NCBI GenBank assembly: GCA_033002965.1
Contig: JAURVB010014462.1
Span: forward strand, 62,001-126,000
Reading direction: 5' to 3'
Origin: Piper betle
Lineage: Eukaryota > Streptophyta > Magnoliopsida > Piperales > Piperaceae
Length of the DNA: 64,000 nucleotides
Shown here: in pieces, positions 9,940-23,600 of the stretch
How positions within the stretch are numbered: the stretch's first letter is position 1
Layout of the letters: each line of letters starts with the position of its first letter
Translations under genes and position numbers: made by a program
The notes under the pieces: generated by a model
What the model was told of the DNA's origin: nothing
Databases searched by the model: none
Seen by the model: only the letters and a program-made list of their open reading frames with translations

Positions 9940-12050
9940 CGTGTGTATTATTGATCCAAAAGTATTATTTTTTCTATTATAACTTTTTTTAAAAACAATT
10001 GATCAGAAGATAGATATTTAATATTTATTTATTAGAAATCTTGGTTGATTTGAACATTTTTTTTACAGAAAAATAACCAAAAAATACCTATCTAATCTAT
10101 TATTAATATAAAGGAAACATGTTTTCTTCACGTGGCAAATTCACAATTTTTAGAGATTTTTTTAATTTAAAAAATATTACAAAAAATGTAATCTCGACCG
10201 TTAAATTATTATAATATATATAACAAATAAAATTAAATTTATAAGATTTCTAATCTAACATTCACTGTGAATTGTGTTTTTATTATGACTATTAGATTGT
10301 TATAATAGTCGAGATTAGATTTATAGGATTTCAAATTTAATTATAATTATAATTATAATTACTCTTTTATTTAAAAAATAAACTAAAAAAACCAACCCCC
10401 AAGACCCAATTACCAATTGGTAAAAAAAAGACCACATTTGCAATGTTTCTATTATTTCTATTTTTACATATTCATAATTTTTTTCATTTTTCAGTTCCTA
10501 ATACTTTTAAAATTAACACGGTTCTTTTATAATAGATGACTTACCTACTTTTTTCCATTAAATTAATATTTCTTCACTTTATTACATTTTTTTATATTTT
10601 CTGCTTCAATCTCTACTACAACAACCTAGATTAGAAATATAAGATTTGTGAATTAATTATTACTATAAATTACACTTTTAATATTAATTCTAATACATTA
10701 AAATTAGTTTATACATTAGTTCTACAAGATTTATAATTTAACTAGAATTATGAATTATGTCTTTTGTAAAGAATATTAAATTATTATAACGGCTCAGATT
10801 AGGAATTATAATGATGAATCACATCTTTTATCATAATTATTAAATTATTATAATAACAATTTTAAATCTATAAAATTCCTAATTTAATTATAATTATAAA
10901 TTACGCCTTTTATTTTAACTAATATATAACACATTAAAATTTAATGAAGAGTTTTTTTAATTATATACAATTTCATGAAGTATTTTTTTCAAGATCTTTT
11001 TGCAGTGATCTCATTTAATTCTGTATTCTTTTTTATCAAAATATTATTTATTTACTCTTTATTTTATTTTATTTTTAAACTAGGTTCTAGCATATATATT
11101 TTTTAATTTTTACGAAATATTAATTTATCTATCACTATCAAATACATTGTCATGAAGACAAACTAATTAAATAAAATTCTCATGAAAACATATATGGTAG
11201 AAGTCAAACTTGCATATTGATACGGCTTAATTTTGTATTTTTTTATTAAAATATTATTTATTTAATTTTTATTTTTAATTTTTAGACCAGGTTCTAACAT
11301 GTACATTTTTTAACTTTTACAAAAAGATTAATTTATCCATCACTATCAAATATGTTATAATGAAAAAAAATTATTTTAATAAAAATTTCATGAAAATATA
11401 TTTTGCATAACTTAGACTTGCATCTTAATACAACCTAAAAAATAAATAACTAATTAATAAAATATATCAATTTTTTTGCCTTGAGTTATTATAAATTTTA
11501 TATTTTTTTAATTCTTTCAAAATAACTAAATGAAGTTAAGATAATTTAAATGTAAAGTCTGGGCAACGTGTGATTTATCATGCAAGTATAATATTATTCG
11601 GGCGCAGGATCGTCTACCACCTCGAATCGGTTCTTATGTAATTCGGGTTTAAATGTTCAGTGGGATCGAGGTGCCCTTGCCGCGCAAAGAGATCGTGCGA
11701 TAGAAATAGAAGATATTACAAACATATGAAATGACGCGCAGGAAATTTTTTACGTGGTACCTTAGGGTTCAACTTGAATCTCTAAGTCAGTCAACGGTGA
11801 GAATTGTGCTCACAATCCACTAATTTTCCTTCGATTTTTACACATTACACATCATAGTGGAATTTTGCCATTTTTTGACTCCAATGCCAATATTTATCCC
11901 AATCTGCTCTCTAAATCCTTAAAATGACCCCACCAATGTGTCAAGAGCGTCTAAAAACGGTGGGGTAGCAAGTTTCGGCTCAATCCAATATCTATAATGC
12001 CTTCAAATTATTTTGGAACATTAATACACTGAACCGGGCCGTTCCGAGTT
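9940..12050. other. AT-rich intergenic DNA, no gene seen
   Basis: Very AT-rich (about 10000-11560) with recurring phrases such as TATCACTATCAAATA followed by CATGAAAA (about 11130 and 11340), which suggests a duplicated decayed repeat. From 11580 to 12050 composition rises abruptly, marking the start of a different, GC-richer segment. Confidence 0.45.
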
Positions 12051-13690
12051 GGTTTAAACCAAATAAATACTGGACCGGACCGGATGGCGTGCGCAGGCTG
12101 TCTTTCCTTTATGCGTACACCAGTCTGCTTGTGGTGCACGGTGGGCCAACTCGAATCCGGGTCACAGGGCGGGTCTCGGACACGATCATGGGTCCGGGTC
12201 TGTTCGCGCGTCTAGCAATTCGTGGGGTAGATGGATCTGATCACGGACCTGGCAGGAAACGGCTCGGTCAGAGGTAAATGGACACGACAGACCCGCTTAC
12301 AGGGTGACGCAGCGGTGCTTTTGGGACTCTGGCGTCGTCTTTTCCGGTGACTGAAGGTGGCGGAGATTGCCCAGAACTGTAGATCTCAGAATGGTGAAGG
12401 TCTTGGCGGTGGTCCGACAGTCAGCAGCGGCTCCGGTCGGTCGGTCGGATACCAGAAAGCTAGACACTTTTGTGCACTTTTGTGCTACGCTGCTCCGATC
12501 AGTCACTTCTCAATTTTTTCCGACGAACTCCGGCGGCTCTCGGCTTGGACTTGTAGATCACTTCTCCACCTTCACTTGATATCAACGGAAGGTCTGGGAA
12601 CGACTGGCGCCGATCGAAAAACGGCCGCGAAATCAGCTCTCCGCGAATGTTTCCGCTCTGTTTTCTGCTTTTTCCTCTGGTCGAATGGGTCTCTTCCTGG
12701 CTTTTCTCCGGCGACTGCAATGGCGAACACCGGCAAAGCTCACTTTGGGTATGTAAAATACTTCTCCTTTTTCACTTTGGTCACCACTTTGGGGCATGTA
12801 ACTATCGGAGGTGGTCGGAAAATCGCCGCGAAATCATCTCTTCGCCGCTATTTCTGCTCTGTTTTCTATTTTTTCCTCTGGTCGGATGGGTCTCTTCCTA
12901 GCTTTTCTCCGGCGACTACAATGGCGAACACCGGCGAAGCTCACTTTGGGTTTCGAGACCACTCCTCCGTCTTCACATTTCACTCCACGGTGGCGCTGGG
13001 AACGGCCGTCACTGGTTGAAAAAAACCAGCAAAATCTGCTCTCCGCTGCTTTGTTTTCCGCCTTCTCCTCCCTTCTCTGGTGGGGTGCTTCGTGGCGATT
13101 TCCCAGCGATGACAGGAGTCTCCGGCGGCAAGTCCTTGAGGCATTGTGTAGGGGGCACTTCAAGCTTCATGCCCGTGGTCTCGGACTGGTCCAATACAGC
13201 CAATGTTGTCCTAAAAATTGGACGCTGAACCTTCAAAACAGAGATGCTATCTTCTTCTTCATTGCCGGCGGGTTTGGGCACAACTTTGGCTGGCGGCTTG
13301 GCTTTGAAGGAAGTGAGGGAATACTGGGAATGGAGAGAGGTCTTGGACGGATATTGGCGTTGGAGACCTTGCTTCACCGGTCTTCTCCTCTTCTCACGGC
13401 AATGGCGACAACTTCACAGCAAAGTCTTTATTCCGGCATGTGCAACAGCAACGACGTAGGTTTCATCTTCAAGGTTTGGCAATAAATGGAGATGGGTCTC
13501 CTCCGGCACTATGGAAATGTTTCTCCTTGGTAATGCTTCACAGAAAAGATGGCCGTGTGGTTGGCCAGGGGTCGCCGGAGATAAATCTCTGGCGAGGGGC
13601 TCTTCCCCTATTCTTTCTTCTATTTCTCTTCTTTTCAACGTACGAGCCCCCCCCCCCCCTCTGCTTCAATAATAATACCCGGCTTTTATA
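12050..13690. repeat. GC-rich repetitive block, probably transposon-derived
   Basis: Long overlapping ORFs exist on both strands, but none resembles a protein and all follow from GC content and duplication. The block holds a tandem repeat (12605-13010), ends near a C homopolymer (about 13650-13661), and is flanked by AT-rich DNA. It resembles the GC-rich part of the LTR-like blocks elsewhere in the window, but no terminal repeats were found. Confidence 0.45.
12605..13010. repeat. 201-bp tandem duplication plus a diverged third unit
   Basis: CTCTGTTTTCT starts at 12656 and 12857, and ATGGCGAACACCGGC at 12720 and 12921, both exactly 201 bases apart. A third, poorer unit begins near 13012 (CAGCAAAATCTGCTCTCCGC). 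Units differ by scattered substitutions. Confidence 0.85.
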
Positions 13691-16600
13691 GAATTGGGAT
13701 AACTCCTGAGTGAGAGATTTCCTCCAACGGTTGTAGAATAATGTCTACCTCTTCCTCGGGCAATTTTTTCTCCGGCAGTTTTGAAACCGTATAACTAATT
13801 CTCTTGTAACATGCAGGAACTCATCTACGTAAGTGGCTTGAGTATTATCACATAATTGAGTAAATATTATCCATATAACCGGATAAAGATAAATACTTTT
13901 TTGGATAAATATATACAAACAAATATATTTAACCTTTATTTTCACGGAATAAAAATTTTTTCCAACGAAACTCTTTTTTAAAAAAAACCACTATACTCAC
14001 TCAATAGGTTTAATTAATTAATTTGATAAAATTTAATATTATCTACCATAAAATTATTTTTTATGTAAAAAAGCTCAATTCATCTTCTAGGATTTAAACC
14101 ATCATAGGTTTAATGAGAATATCAATTAGTAAATTTTTTAAGACAGTGATTCACGCGCCATCCTAAATTCAAAGAACGAAAGCAAAGTAAGGATCACTAG
14201 CAATTAATTATAATTATAATGTCTCCATGCAACTCAAATAAATAAAGCATAAATTTATTCTATGAAATATAATTAATTAAGACATGATTAATTTGAGGCA
14301 TGCAGCAAAAAAACAGGACTAGAATAAAATTTTAATCACACAATATAAATTAATATTGCAAATTAAGTGGAATAAATTGAAAAAATATTGATTTACAACA
14401 AACTAATATGAAGATGTGGTTGAGATTTAAGTAGAGAGATCAAGAGAAATTGTGAATTATGATCTATTTATGAAATTGGAAACAATTACACCAAGAGAAG
14501 TCGCCTTTTATTTTTATTAACAGTATAATTTTCCAATTTGGTAATTTCTTTTTTCTCTCTCTTTTTTTTGGAGTTTAATGCATTGTTTCTCATTAATTTT
14601 TTAATTTGAAACCTTCTCATTGATTATGCATCAAATTAATTAACTCCCTTTTTTCAATGGTATGCAGGAGAGTCATGAGAGCGGGCTGAGTGGTAAATTA
14701 ACACATAGAAGCCCATGTAGGACAACGGCGACAGGCCCATATACAATAAGTCCAGTAAATTTACAAAAGGTTTTCCTCCTACCACCAAATATAAAAGTTT
14801 TCTAAAAGCGAAACTACAATTAACTCTTGAAAATGAACATCTTAGACGTTCAAATACTATATATTATATTTTGATTTGAAAAAAAAAACAATGCTTATAT
14901 ACAATATGTTATACAAAAGCAGATAGCAGTATCCGCAGCACTGGAGATGAAGAGAACTCACAAAATTCACATTCAGTACTCCACATTAGTATATATAAGC
15001 GCTGCTAATTCATTGTTTTTTTAATTCAAAGCAGCTCACAATATTATGAAATGAATATCCATTAGAACAAAAGGCAAAAGGTAAATTATCCATAGTTCCA
15101 AAATTGTCTCTGCTAATCAATTAATTAAACTTAGCTATTGGAAATAAAAATGAATATATTGTATGTGTGTGATTATCAACTGCGAGAGCTCCTTCAAATG
15201 GAAAAATAAAAATTTATTTCTGGGTTTTTTTTTATTTGTGGACAATATGAAAAGATTTCCCTTTTTTTATGTAGAAAAAAACTGGGTTGAGAAGATGAAG
15301 CATCAAACTGGTGTCCAGGGGGCACGTCCTAGTCTATAGAGTTGAGAAAACAGCAGGAAATGTAGAGTAGCTAATGTGCCTTTGAAGATAGCAAGATATA
15401 GATGCATGTGGGTTTGCCTTCTCTGAGTTGACACTGGCTTCCTTGTATGTCTTTTCTCCCCCTCACCACCTCATCTCCATCAGTCCCGACACCTGCTATT
15501 GATCCTTCTTCCTGACCCCCCACTTACACCCAAACCTTTTTTTCAGGGTAGAGCACGTGTGTTGGCTCTTCCCTTTACAGAGGAATATCCACCCCCTCCA
15601 TTAATCCTTCCAACTCCCAAGTCCCAACCCTAGTTGTCTTCGCTTCTTCATATATTTACCATTAACTTTGATTAACTCGTTCGAACAATATTAGCTGCTT
15701 TAATACGCATAACCAACAATATTGTAAATATCATTGCTTCATTGTGTTTCTTTCTACTACTCTGTGAAAAAAGAGAGAGAAGTATGTATTTAGTATTTAC
15801 CAAAGAAATGAACTGTGCACTCTCTCTCCCACTGTTCATATTTGTTTTGCTATTCTTCTATTTGAATCATTTGATTTGGATTGTTGGTTTGAGATGGGTA
15901 AATTGTACGAGCTATACAGCTGCTAGCAGGTATGAGTGGTAAATTTTTACTGATAGGTTGCTTCCTGCCCTTGCCTTTACTTCTGTCGCACGGCCTGCTC
16001 TTTCATCCTTTTTTGTATCACGTCTGAAAATTCCAGACCCACATTTACATATACATGTACGTACACCGTATATACTCTCCATTATTTTGGTACTCTGATA
16101 ACATTCCTCTTTCTTCTGCATAATGATCACCGTTCCCTTTTCTATTTCCTTAAATCTCAATAGTTTTTGGCCTTCACACTATGAAGGGAAATCCAAACTC
16201 CCAATCATGCATTCACATACACATATATTTATTGATGATGACACACGGTACGTACCATATGATAATATTCAATAGGACCCTTGCAACACACATATTATTT
16301 GTTACATGACTCAAATTATAGTATGAGACTTATAAATAGCTTGACGGTCTAAAGTTTTAAAACTATGGCTATGCACGGTCAGCAATTTACATTAACCGAT
16401 AGAATTACAGATATTTAGTGTTAAAGCAACTGGGAATGACTAGCAAATAGTGAGTTATGATCATCTTTACTCTTTCGGACTTCATCACTCTCGTGTCGTC
16501 TACAATGGTTCAAATTGCAATGTCTGAAAAGACATGCAACCGACCATATATATATATATATAATATTGTAAATCAAAATGCAGGTTTTAGGGTTTGCAAA

Positions 16601-17056
16601 AGTTCACGATCAAATCATCTACTTTTCTCTTGATGCTCGTGTATATGCCAATATTATAATTCAATGCATTCTTAGTCTCATTTGTTGATAACTTTGGCTC
16701 TTCGAAATTGCTTCCTACTTGATAAAATATGGGGGAAAAAACCCACAAAATCACGATGCACCAAGAAGCTTTTAGCTAGCCCCCTTCTAAGTACTCGTTA
16801 TCAGCAAGGCATACTTCCAAATGAGAATTATTATCTAACTAAATGATTTTCTATATGGAGAAAGAAAAATACATTATTTGCATCATTTTTTTATGGTTTT
16901 TGGGGGAATATATATGGCGAATGGGCATTATATACTTGAGATACCAACACGTGAATGACATGCATGAATTCCAGATACACACACGACACCTGTATTTTTG
17001 AAGGTGTCCTGAAGTGGTTTAATTAACCTGCCTGAAACTGTCGAAAAAATTCCATC

Positions 17057-17087
<31 letters not shown>

Positions 17088-19202
17088 AAAGGAACCTGAG
17101 TTAATATTGCCACTTAATACTCTCTCTGCAGAAGATTTTCATGTGAAATATCAACTTATGTTATGTCAAATATACATGCAACCACAAATAGATCAGCGCT
17201 TGAGAAAAAAAAAAAGATAAAGCACGGACAACAGTAACATGTATGATTATCGGGGGGAAAAGTTTTAAGTAGAGCTGGACATCGTGTTAGCTAGACTTGA
17301 TCAAAATGAGGAGTGAACAACACGAAACTGACAAGACACAAGCATTTCAACTGAAAGAAAGTTACCTCAACATGGGGATTTGACACATACCCATATCTTA
17401 ATGAGAATCATAAATTCAAGAGATGTCCCTTCTGTTTTCTAATCAAAGAAACAAGATGAAAACATAAAAAGAATGTCGTGAGAATCCAGGATTCAATAGA
17501 GCCCCAACCTATCAAACATATGATCTTAATAATTGCCCATATTGGAGTAAAAAGATCCAGAGTTGCATCTTCGGCAATCAATTATAAAAGAAAGGGATAC
17601 TATGATCATACACGAAATAGAGTACTTACCTAGACTATTTCTTTCAGATTAAGAAGAAAACAAGTCCAGACTCATCAAACCAACCCGGCAACCTGATTTT
17701 CCCTAATTCCCAATCCTGATCTCCCTTCATATCCTGTTGTCAATATATGGCTCGAGTATCACGACCAAATATTTCTGGGTCAATCAGTAGCCAATCAGAA
17801 AAAAAGTTGCTCTTTTGATTCTGTTATCTCTAGCTGCATTTATAGCTATTCAACCTACCCACAATATTGTACAACATATTTATCTTCAAATATTCTTCAA
17901 ATAATATGAACTGATCGAAGTAGTTTGTTGCAGAAGAGGAATTAGGAAAAGAATTATAAGGGACGACACGAGGAAGGAATCATGGGTTTCCTCGATTAAA
18001 GCAGGACAAGCGAGATCCCAAGAAGTGGAATGATTTACAAGAGCACACAAGGTGGGAAACACAGGGAGGCGAGTGGGGAACTTTGATGGTTTTGTTGAGG
18101 AGACAAAAGGCAGAAATTAAGGTGGTAGAGAGGGTAGTGCCAAAGACAGCAAGAGGCAAATACGGGCAGCGTAGAGTGTTTTTGGTGCAGAAAACAAGAA
18201 GCCCTTCCATGCAACTCGCTTACCTCCTTGGAAGCAAAGCTCCGACAAAGGAATATTACAAACATACTGACTAATTAGTTGAAAGGAAGACCCACTACGA
18301 TTTGTTATTATATCAGCTCACAATACTAAGATACCGAGGTCCACTCATGTAAAAAATATATAAGCTTATAATAAACAAATGTTTGAGATTCTAAATCCGT
18401 TAAGAATGAAATGCAAAAGACAAGAAAAACAGCATCCACCACAATAATAGACACATGAATAAATATATCTATATCTATAAAAAAAATAAAGAAAGAAATA
18501 TTGAAGAGTGAAGGGTACTAAGCAAGATAATACTTGAGTTGACATTAATTAGTTCATTGATTAATTTGAACTCATGATCGTCTGCTAAAATATAAATCTC
18601 ACACTGCAGCTGCCACGCCTATTGAAAAGGCATTAGAGATCAATATATGCAGGTCTTAACCAAAATGCAAAAAGATTATTATCACAACATGAAAATTACA
18701 TGAAAAATCAAACAAAGATAAGATGAGGCAACAAATCATTGTAACGTCCATGAAAGAATAGGTCTAAAAACCTCCCCGCAAAAACACAACTTTTGAAAGC
18801 CGAAAAAAGTGACACTGCAAGTGGATGAAATGAGGAAGAAAGAAATTAGGAAGTACTGGCCTTGGTGAGGGGGCTAGCTAAATCATCGGCATTTCCATAC
18901 TTCTTCATGCAAAGACGTAGCAGGAGTCCTCAAGAACCACTCATGCAAAGCAGGTGTAAAGGATAAAAAGCCACCTTTCTGTGTAGATTAGGGTTAGGGT
19001 TTAGACAACTCTAACAACTTCCGACAGACCATGTAGCTCAGATCCATGGCACAGAGCTATTAGTTATGGGGAGATCGATTATCCTTACAAACAATTAAAC
19101 CAAATTATGAGGCGAATCGATCCATGGGAGATGAAGAATATAGATGTGTACGTACGTACAAGCTAAGCCACTTCCACTCACGGATCAATATATGGTAGTG
19201 TA
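13691..19202. other. Gene-poor spacer downstream of the LAS-like gene
   Basis: AT-rich with short ORFs only. Minor features are a (TA)n run at 17057-17082 and a pyrimidine-rich stretch at 15430-15640. No protein homology, tRNA or familiar miRNA sequence was seen on either strand. Any regulatory role toward the LAS-like gene is speculative. Confidence 0.4.
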
Positions 19203-20383
19203 CTAGTGCCAAGAAGAGACTGAGAAGAGGGCCTTGTTTTGCCAACCCAAGAAGAAAGCATTGTTGTAGACATGGAGCTGGTACCCTTCCGAAGGGTAGT
19301 GCAGTCTGAGAAGAAGCTTGGCCTGCGACAGAGCAAAAGGGCTCAATGGGACGATGGAGAAGCCGCAGCTGGTCATCGTCTCCACCCACCTCTCGAACCT
19401 CTCGTGCCTCTCCCGCCGCTCCTCCCCTTCTCTGGCAACGATGCTGGAGATCTCCCTCCCGCACCACACCTGCTCCACCATGAGCCTCTCCCTGCTTGCC
19501 GGCGGCAGGGTAGCCTCCAGCGAGTCGAATATGGCGGCGTAGTGGTCTAGAGCCTCCATGAACCTGTCCAAGAACAGCGGGTGGTTGTGGTTCGCCTCCC
19601 GCTCGGCCACCGTCACCACCCTCGGGCTCATGGCCTTGATCGAGCGGAGGAAGAGGCGAAGGCTGGCTTTGCCGTCGTCGGCCGTTATGAGCTTGTGGAG
19701 GGAGAGCACGCAGTTGACGGCGAGGGCCTCGTCGGGGAGGACCGGGACGGCGGAAGGGTCCAAGTGGGTGAGAGGGTGGAAGTCGAATGCGAGGCCGAGG
19801 GAGGCGGCGAAGAGGCGGAGGCGGTCGCCGGTGCGGCGGAGGGTGTCCACGTCGGTGCCGACGCCTGTGATGCGGAGGGAGGGCGGGGGGAGCGGTCGGC
19901 GAGGGCCTGCATGAGGGGAGGCCATTGCACCCCTTGCATGGGATCGAGGTCGAGGATGTGGATGGCGGGGCAGCCGTCGACGGCCTCGAGGATGGCCTGG
20001 TTGGCGGTGAGGTGGGAGAAGCGGATGAAAGGAGTGACCTGGTTGAGTGCGAGGTACGAGGAGTGGAGGTCGTCGGAGGTGACGGCGGTGGCGGTGGTGG
20101 TGGGGTTGAGACGGAGGGAGAGGGCTCGGGCGAAGTGGTGGAGAAGGCGGTCGGAGGAGTCGCCGGTGGGGGAGGAGGTGGAGAGGAGGAGGGAGAGGAG
20201 GGGGCGGGCGGAGGCGTGGTCGGAGTGGGAGATGAGGTCGGCGCAGGTGAGGAGGAGCTGCCGCATGTGGGAGGCAGGGAGGTGGTGGGGCTGGTGGTGG
20301 CGCCGCCGTTGGTGCTGGTGCTGGCGAGGGTCCAGAGCTGCTTCATGGGAGGATGATGTTGGTGTGAAGAAGGAGCCCAACAT
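19203..20383 (-). CDS. LAS: GRAS transcriptional regulator, LATERAL SUPPRESSOR / MONOCULM1 type
   Basis: LAS/MOC1 proteins are nuclear GRAS regulators needed to start axillary meristems (branches, tillers). The gene is a single exon, as in the family. Order: MLGSFF start; LHRI-type region with LLLTCADLISHSD and LLHHFARALSLRL; LTANQAILEAVDG; VHIID-type motif IHILDLDPMQGVQWPPLMQA; PFYRE region MSPRVVTVAEREANHNHPLF; SAW end LLLRLHYPSEGY...FFLGWQ...LFSVSSWH. The N-terminal and C-terminal halves are in different frames. The switch lies at a six-base G run (C on the coding strand) at 19885-19890, where one more base would join LADRS to PPSLRITGVGTD. Joined length would be about 393 residues, near the usual 400-440. 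The break is either a sequencing error or a recent null allele; conservation on both sides favours error. Confidence 0.92.
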
Positions 20384-20531
20384 GATCCGATAATATTATT
20401 ATTGGTCTTGTATTGATCAGATATTGAATATCAAAAATAGTAGTAGTAGTAGAGGAAGGAGAAAATATGGTGATGAAGATGAGAAGGAGAGGGGATGGTG
20501 AAGAGATATTGGAGGGGCGGAGATCAGGCAT
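20343..20531 (-). promoter_or_regulatory. Upstream ORF overlapping the LAS-like start codon
   Basis: An ATG at 20531 opens a 62-codon ORF that ends at 20343, 40 bases beyond the LAS ATG at 20383 and in a different frame. If the transcript starts upstream of 20531, ribosomes using this ATG would pass the main start, so the ORF could limit translation. The encoded peptide has no recognisable features. Confidence 0.5.
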
Positions 20532-20616
20532 GGGTGTATAAGGAGGGTTTAATGGAGTTTAATAGAAGGTGGGAGAGAGCAGTGAGTGCAGTTTGGGGAT
20601 GACAGGACATGGACCG

Positions 20617-20627
20617 CATAAATATAG
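20617..20627 (-). promoter_or_regulatory. Candidate TATA box of the LAS-like gene
   Basis: On the minus strand the text reads CTCTATATTTATGC, about 240 bases upstream of the LAS ATG. A start about 30 bases downstream would give a 5' leader of about 205 bases that includes the upstream ORF. Position and sequence only; no transcript evidence. Confidence 0.35.
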
Positions 20628-20699
20628 AGAAAGAAGAAGGATGGATGGTTGGACTTGTGGCAAGCAGTCTTATACAATACATGCTTCCCTCCTATTCCC

Positions 20700-23600
20700 C
20701 CTCCCTTCTATCTGTTTCATTTTTATATAGGAATAATAATGTGGATCAGCATGATAATTGAGGTAAATATATAATAATTAAAAGTTTTGTGATTTTCCTG
20801 GTAATATACAAATTTTATATAAAAATTATTTTAAAACATTTTAAAAAAATATAGTATTTATAAAAAATAATAGAACTTAAAAACTAATTTTTAAGGATTA
20901 TAATTATTGGAAGAATTATGTTCAAGTGTTTAATTTAAAAGAATTAAAAGACATCTCATTTTTATTTTATATGTTTTTTTTAGAAGTGCCTCTCTCTCTT
21001 TAATTTATATATTATGCTAACATTCTGTCAAGTGCAATTTTTAATCATTATCGTTATAATTTTATATTTTTTATAATTAATAAATAATTATATATTTTTA
21101 AATTTTATGTATATTTTATTTTATTTGTTTTTTTTTAACCTTATATGGGTTGGCTAGCTGTATACCTCTAGAATAGAATCAAATACATTAGGCAATTCTA
21201 GAGATCTAAAACAAGTCATAAAAATTAAGACATTAATTTTAATATTTTATTTATGGAATTGATGTACCGGAACTAATCCCTACAATTTGCTAACCTTTTT
21301 TCATAATTCCAAGATAATTAATTTAAGGATTGACTTTAAAATTTCTTATACATGTTTGCTCTTTTTTACAAATTTACTACACAAGAGATACATTTTTTAT
21401 CATGTTTCAACATTTTTTCTTTGAAAAATGTGAAAGTATGTTTTTTTATGATTATATTCTCAACTTGAAGTCATGTATATTAACTTTCTAGCTCCTGTCA
21501 TTTTAATTCCCTGTTTACCTTACTATTTATCTGTATCTTGTATGTATGGATTTTCAATGATGTCACGAGCTATCTAAAATGTTACCTCTTATAAAATGAT
21601 ATAAGCCTTGGCTTTTTGAGGGAGCTTTGCACCAAAATATTTTAATTTGGCAATATCAAACATCAAAACTGGAATGATCGAGTGTATATAATATACTCAA
21701 ATGAAGGATAAGTTATCCTCTATACTTACGCTCAACTAAAATTGGTCATAATATCTAATGGAAAGTTTTAAGGAACATATATAATAGCTTTGATATATGT
21801 ATATATATTTCACTCTCACTAATAATAAGAACCAAGAGAAAATAACTGTTAAATGGGTCACCAGGACATATATAAAAGATATTGTTTAGTATCCATCTAA
21901 TAGGATATGCGAGTATTAGTATAAGAATTAATCCATTTAGATTGTGTGAGAATTGTTTTATCAACTATCTCAAACCATAATTATAGCTAACTCGATCGAA
22001 CCATTATAAAAGCATTGTTATTCGCTGATAATTATCCAATAATGCATGTATGAGAATACTTAGTATTAATAGAAAAAATTCACTTTTTCGCACTTCTTTG
22101 TAGCTATAAAATAAAATTTTAATATTTTCTCTATATTTATAGATAAATATGTACTTTTTTATACGCTTAACTGTTGATAAATTTTTTGCTATCTTACTTT
22201 GAGCTCCCTTATATTTTGCCACCCTACTTTTTCCCCTAAATTTACGGCACATCTTAAACTTATTGAAACTTGAAAAAGCCTAATTTTTTGTATTTAAACT
22301 AAAACCACAACTTATAATTCAGCTCATCCTTCAAAAAATTATGAAGGGCATCTAAATGCGTTTAAAAAGGACTAATCTTTTTCATTCGTTCGTTAAAACT
22401 ATGACTCGTACACAAATTGAGGATACATGTTTTGAATAGTAATTTTTATCTATAATGTATATTTTGTTGATAATAGTTATCAATTTATACCCTCCTGGAC
22501 ATCTACAGTAGAGGAGTTTCAAACAGAAAATTCACCGTTACAAAACCTTGATAGAATATCCTCAAGTTAACAGTGGTAACCGGTAGACAGAGAAGAGAAG
22601 ATCCAATTCATGCAAGGATCAGAAATCAACACACGCAAAGCTTTTAATGGTGAACAGCAGCTGCACAGTCCCTAACTCGCAACCACCCTCAATGATTTGT
22701 CTCTTTGCGTGATTTTCACCGATGCCTTTCACATAACACCTTCCCTTCCCCTGCCGTCTCTTCTTGTTCTTTGTCAGGTGTTCGTAGAAAAGACTATTAA
22801 GAACCAGTGTAATCACATTATCCGCACTATACTACCACACAATTATGAGCTTCAGACCAAAATCCCTTCTCTGCTCTGCTCCATATATGATATGCAGACA
22901 CTTGTGTTCTGTTCACTCACATCAGTGGCTAAATTCAATCTCTCTGGGGTAGTACAGACCATTAGCAAACAAATGGAATGTTGCCGCATTAAAACAGAGA
23001 AAACCCATTTGAGAGATGATAGAATATTTCAGACCCCAGTTATGGAAATAAACAAAGACCAAAGGGATATGCGCATGTTTTTTACTCTCATTTAACACTC
23101 TGAATCCGAGGCAAGAGATATTCCTCTCTAGTACTTGAAAATGCTACTTATGCCATGTATAGATATATATAGATGAAGATGACATAACATCTCATGGATA
23201 TCAGTATAAATGTATCTCATCTCATTGTTGTCTAATGGCCGATATGTATGATTCTTCCCACGGGTATCGCGTTATACTTGTCTTAGATCCACCCCAAAAC
23301 AGCTAGAAGACGTATGAGGGAGATCTAACAGACGTATGGAGATCAAAAACTTCCGACAACTGCAAAGGAATCTCGTCTCTCTCATCGCATTTCTGAGAGG
23401 GCATCAGAAAAAGATGAGAGAGTTAAAATGAGAACAAGCAGCAACCAAACAAAAGATTCAAGAAATGGGATAATAGGCTTGTTGAGGTAAAAGAGAAAAG
23501 CTGCTCCTCTTGCTATTTTCCCTCTCGCATTAACTCCACTGATTTGACGTCCACCGAAGTCCACCCTCTTCCCCCGAACTTGCTTAATCATCTTATATAC

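Noticed and set aside
12357..13485. Two ORFs of more than 200 codons on the plus strand
   Set aside because: They lie in different frames of a GC-rich tandem repeat, share no domain with known proteins, and have long minus-strand counterparts.
19581..20393. 270-codon plus-strand ORF
   Set aside because: Antisense shadow of the GC-rich LAS-like gene; composition explains the absence of stops.
22697..23095. 132-codon plus-strand ORF
   Set aside because: No recognisable motif, no splice context, surrounded by AT-rich non-coding DNA.
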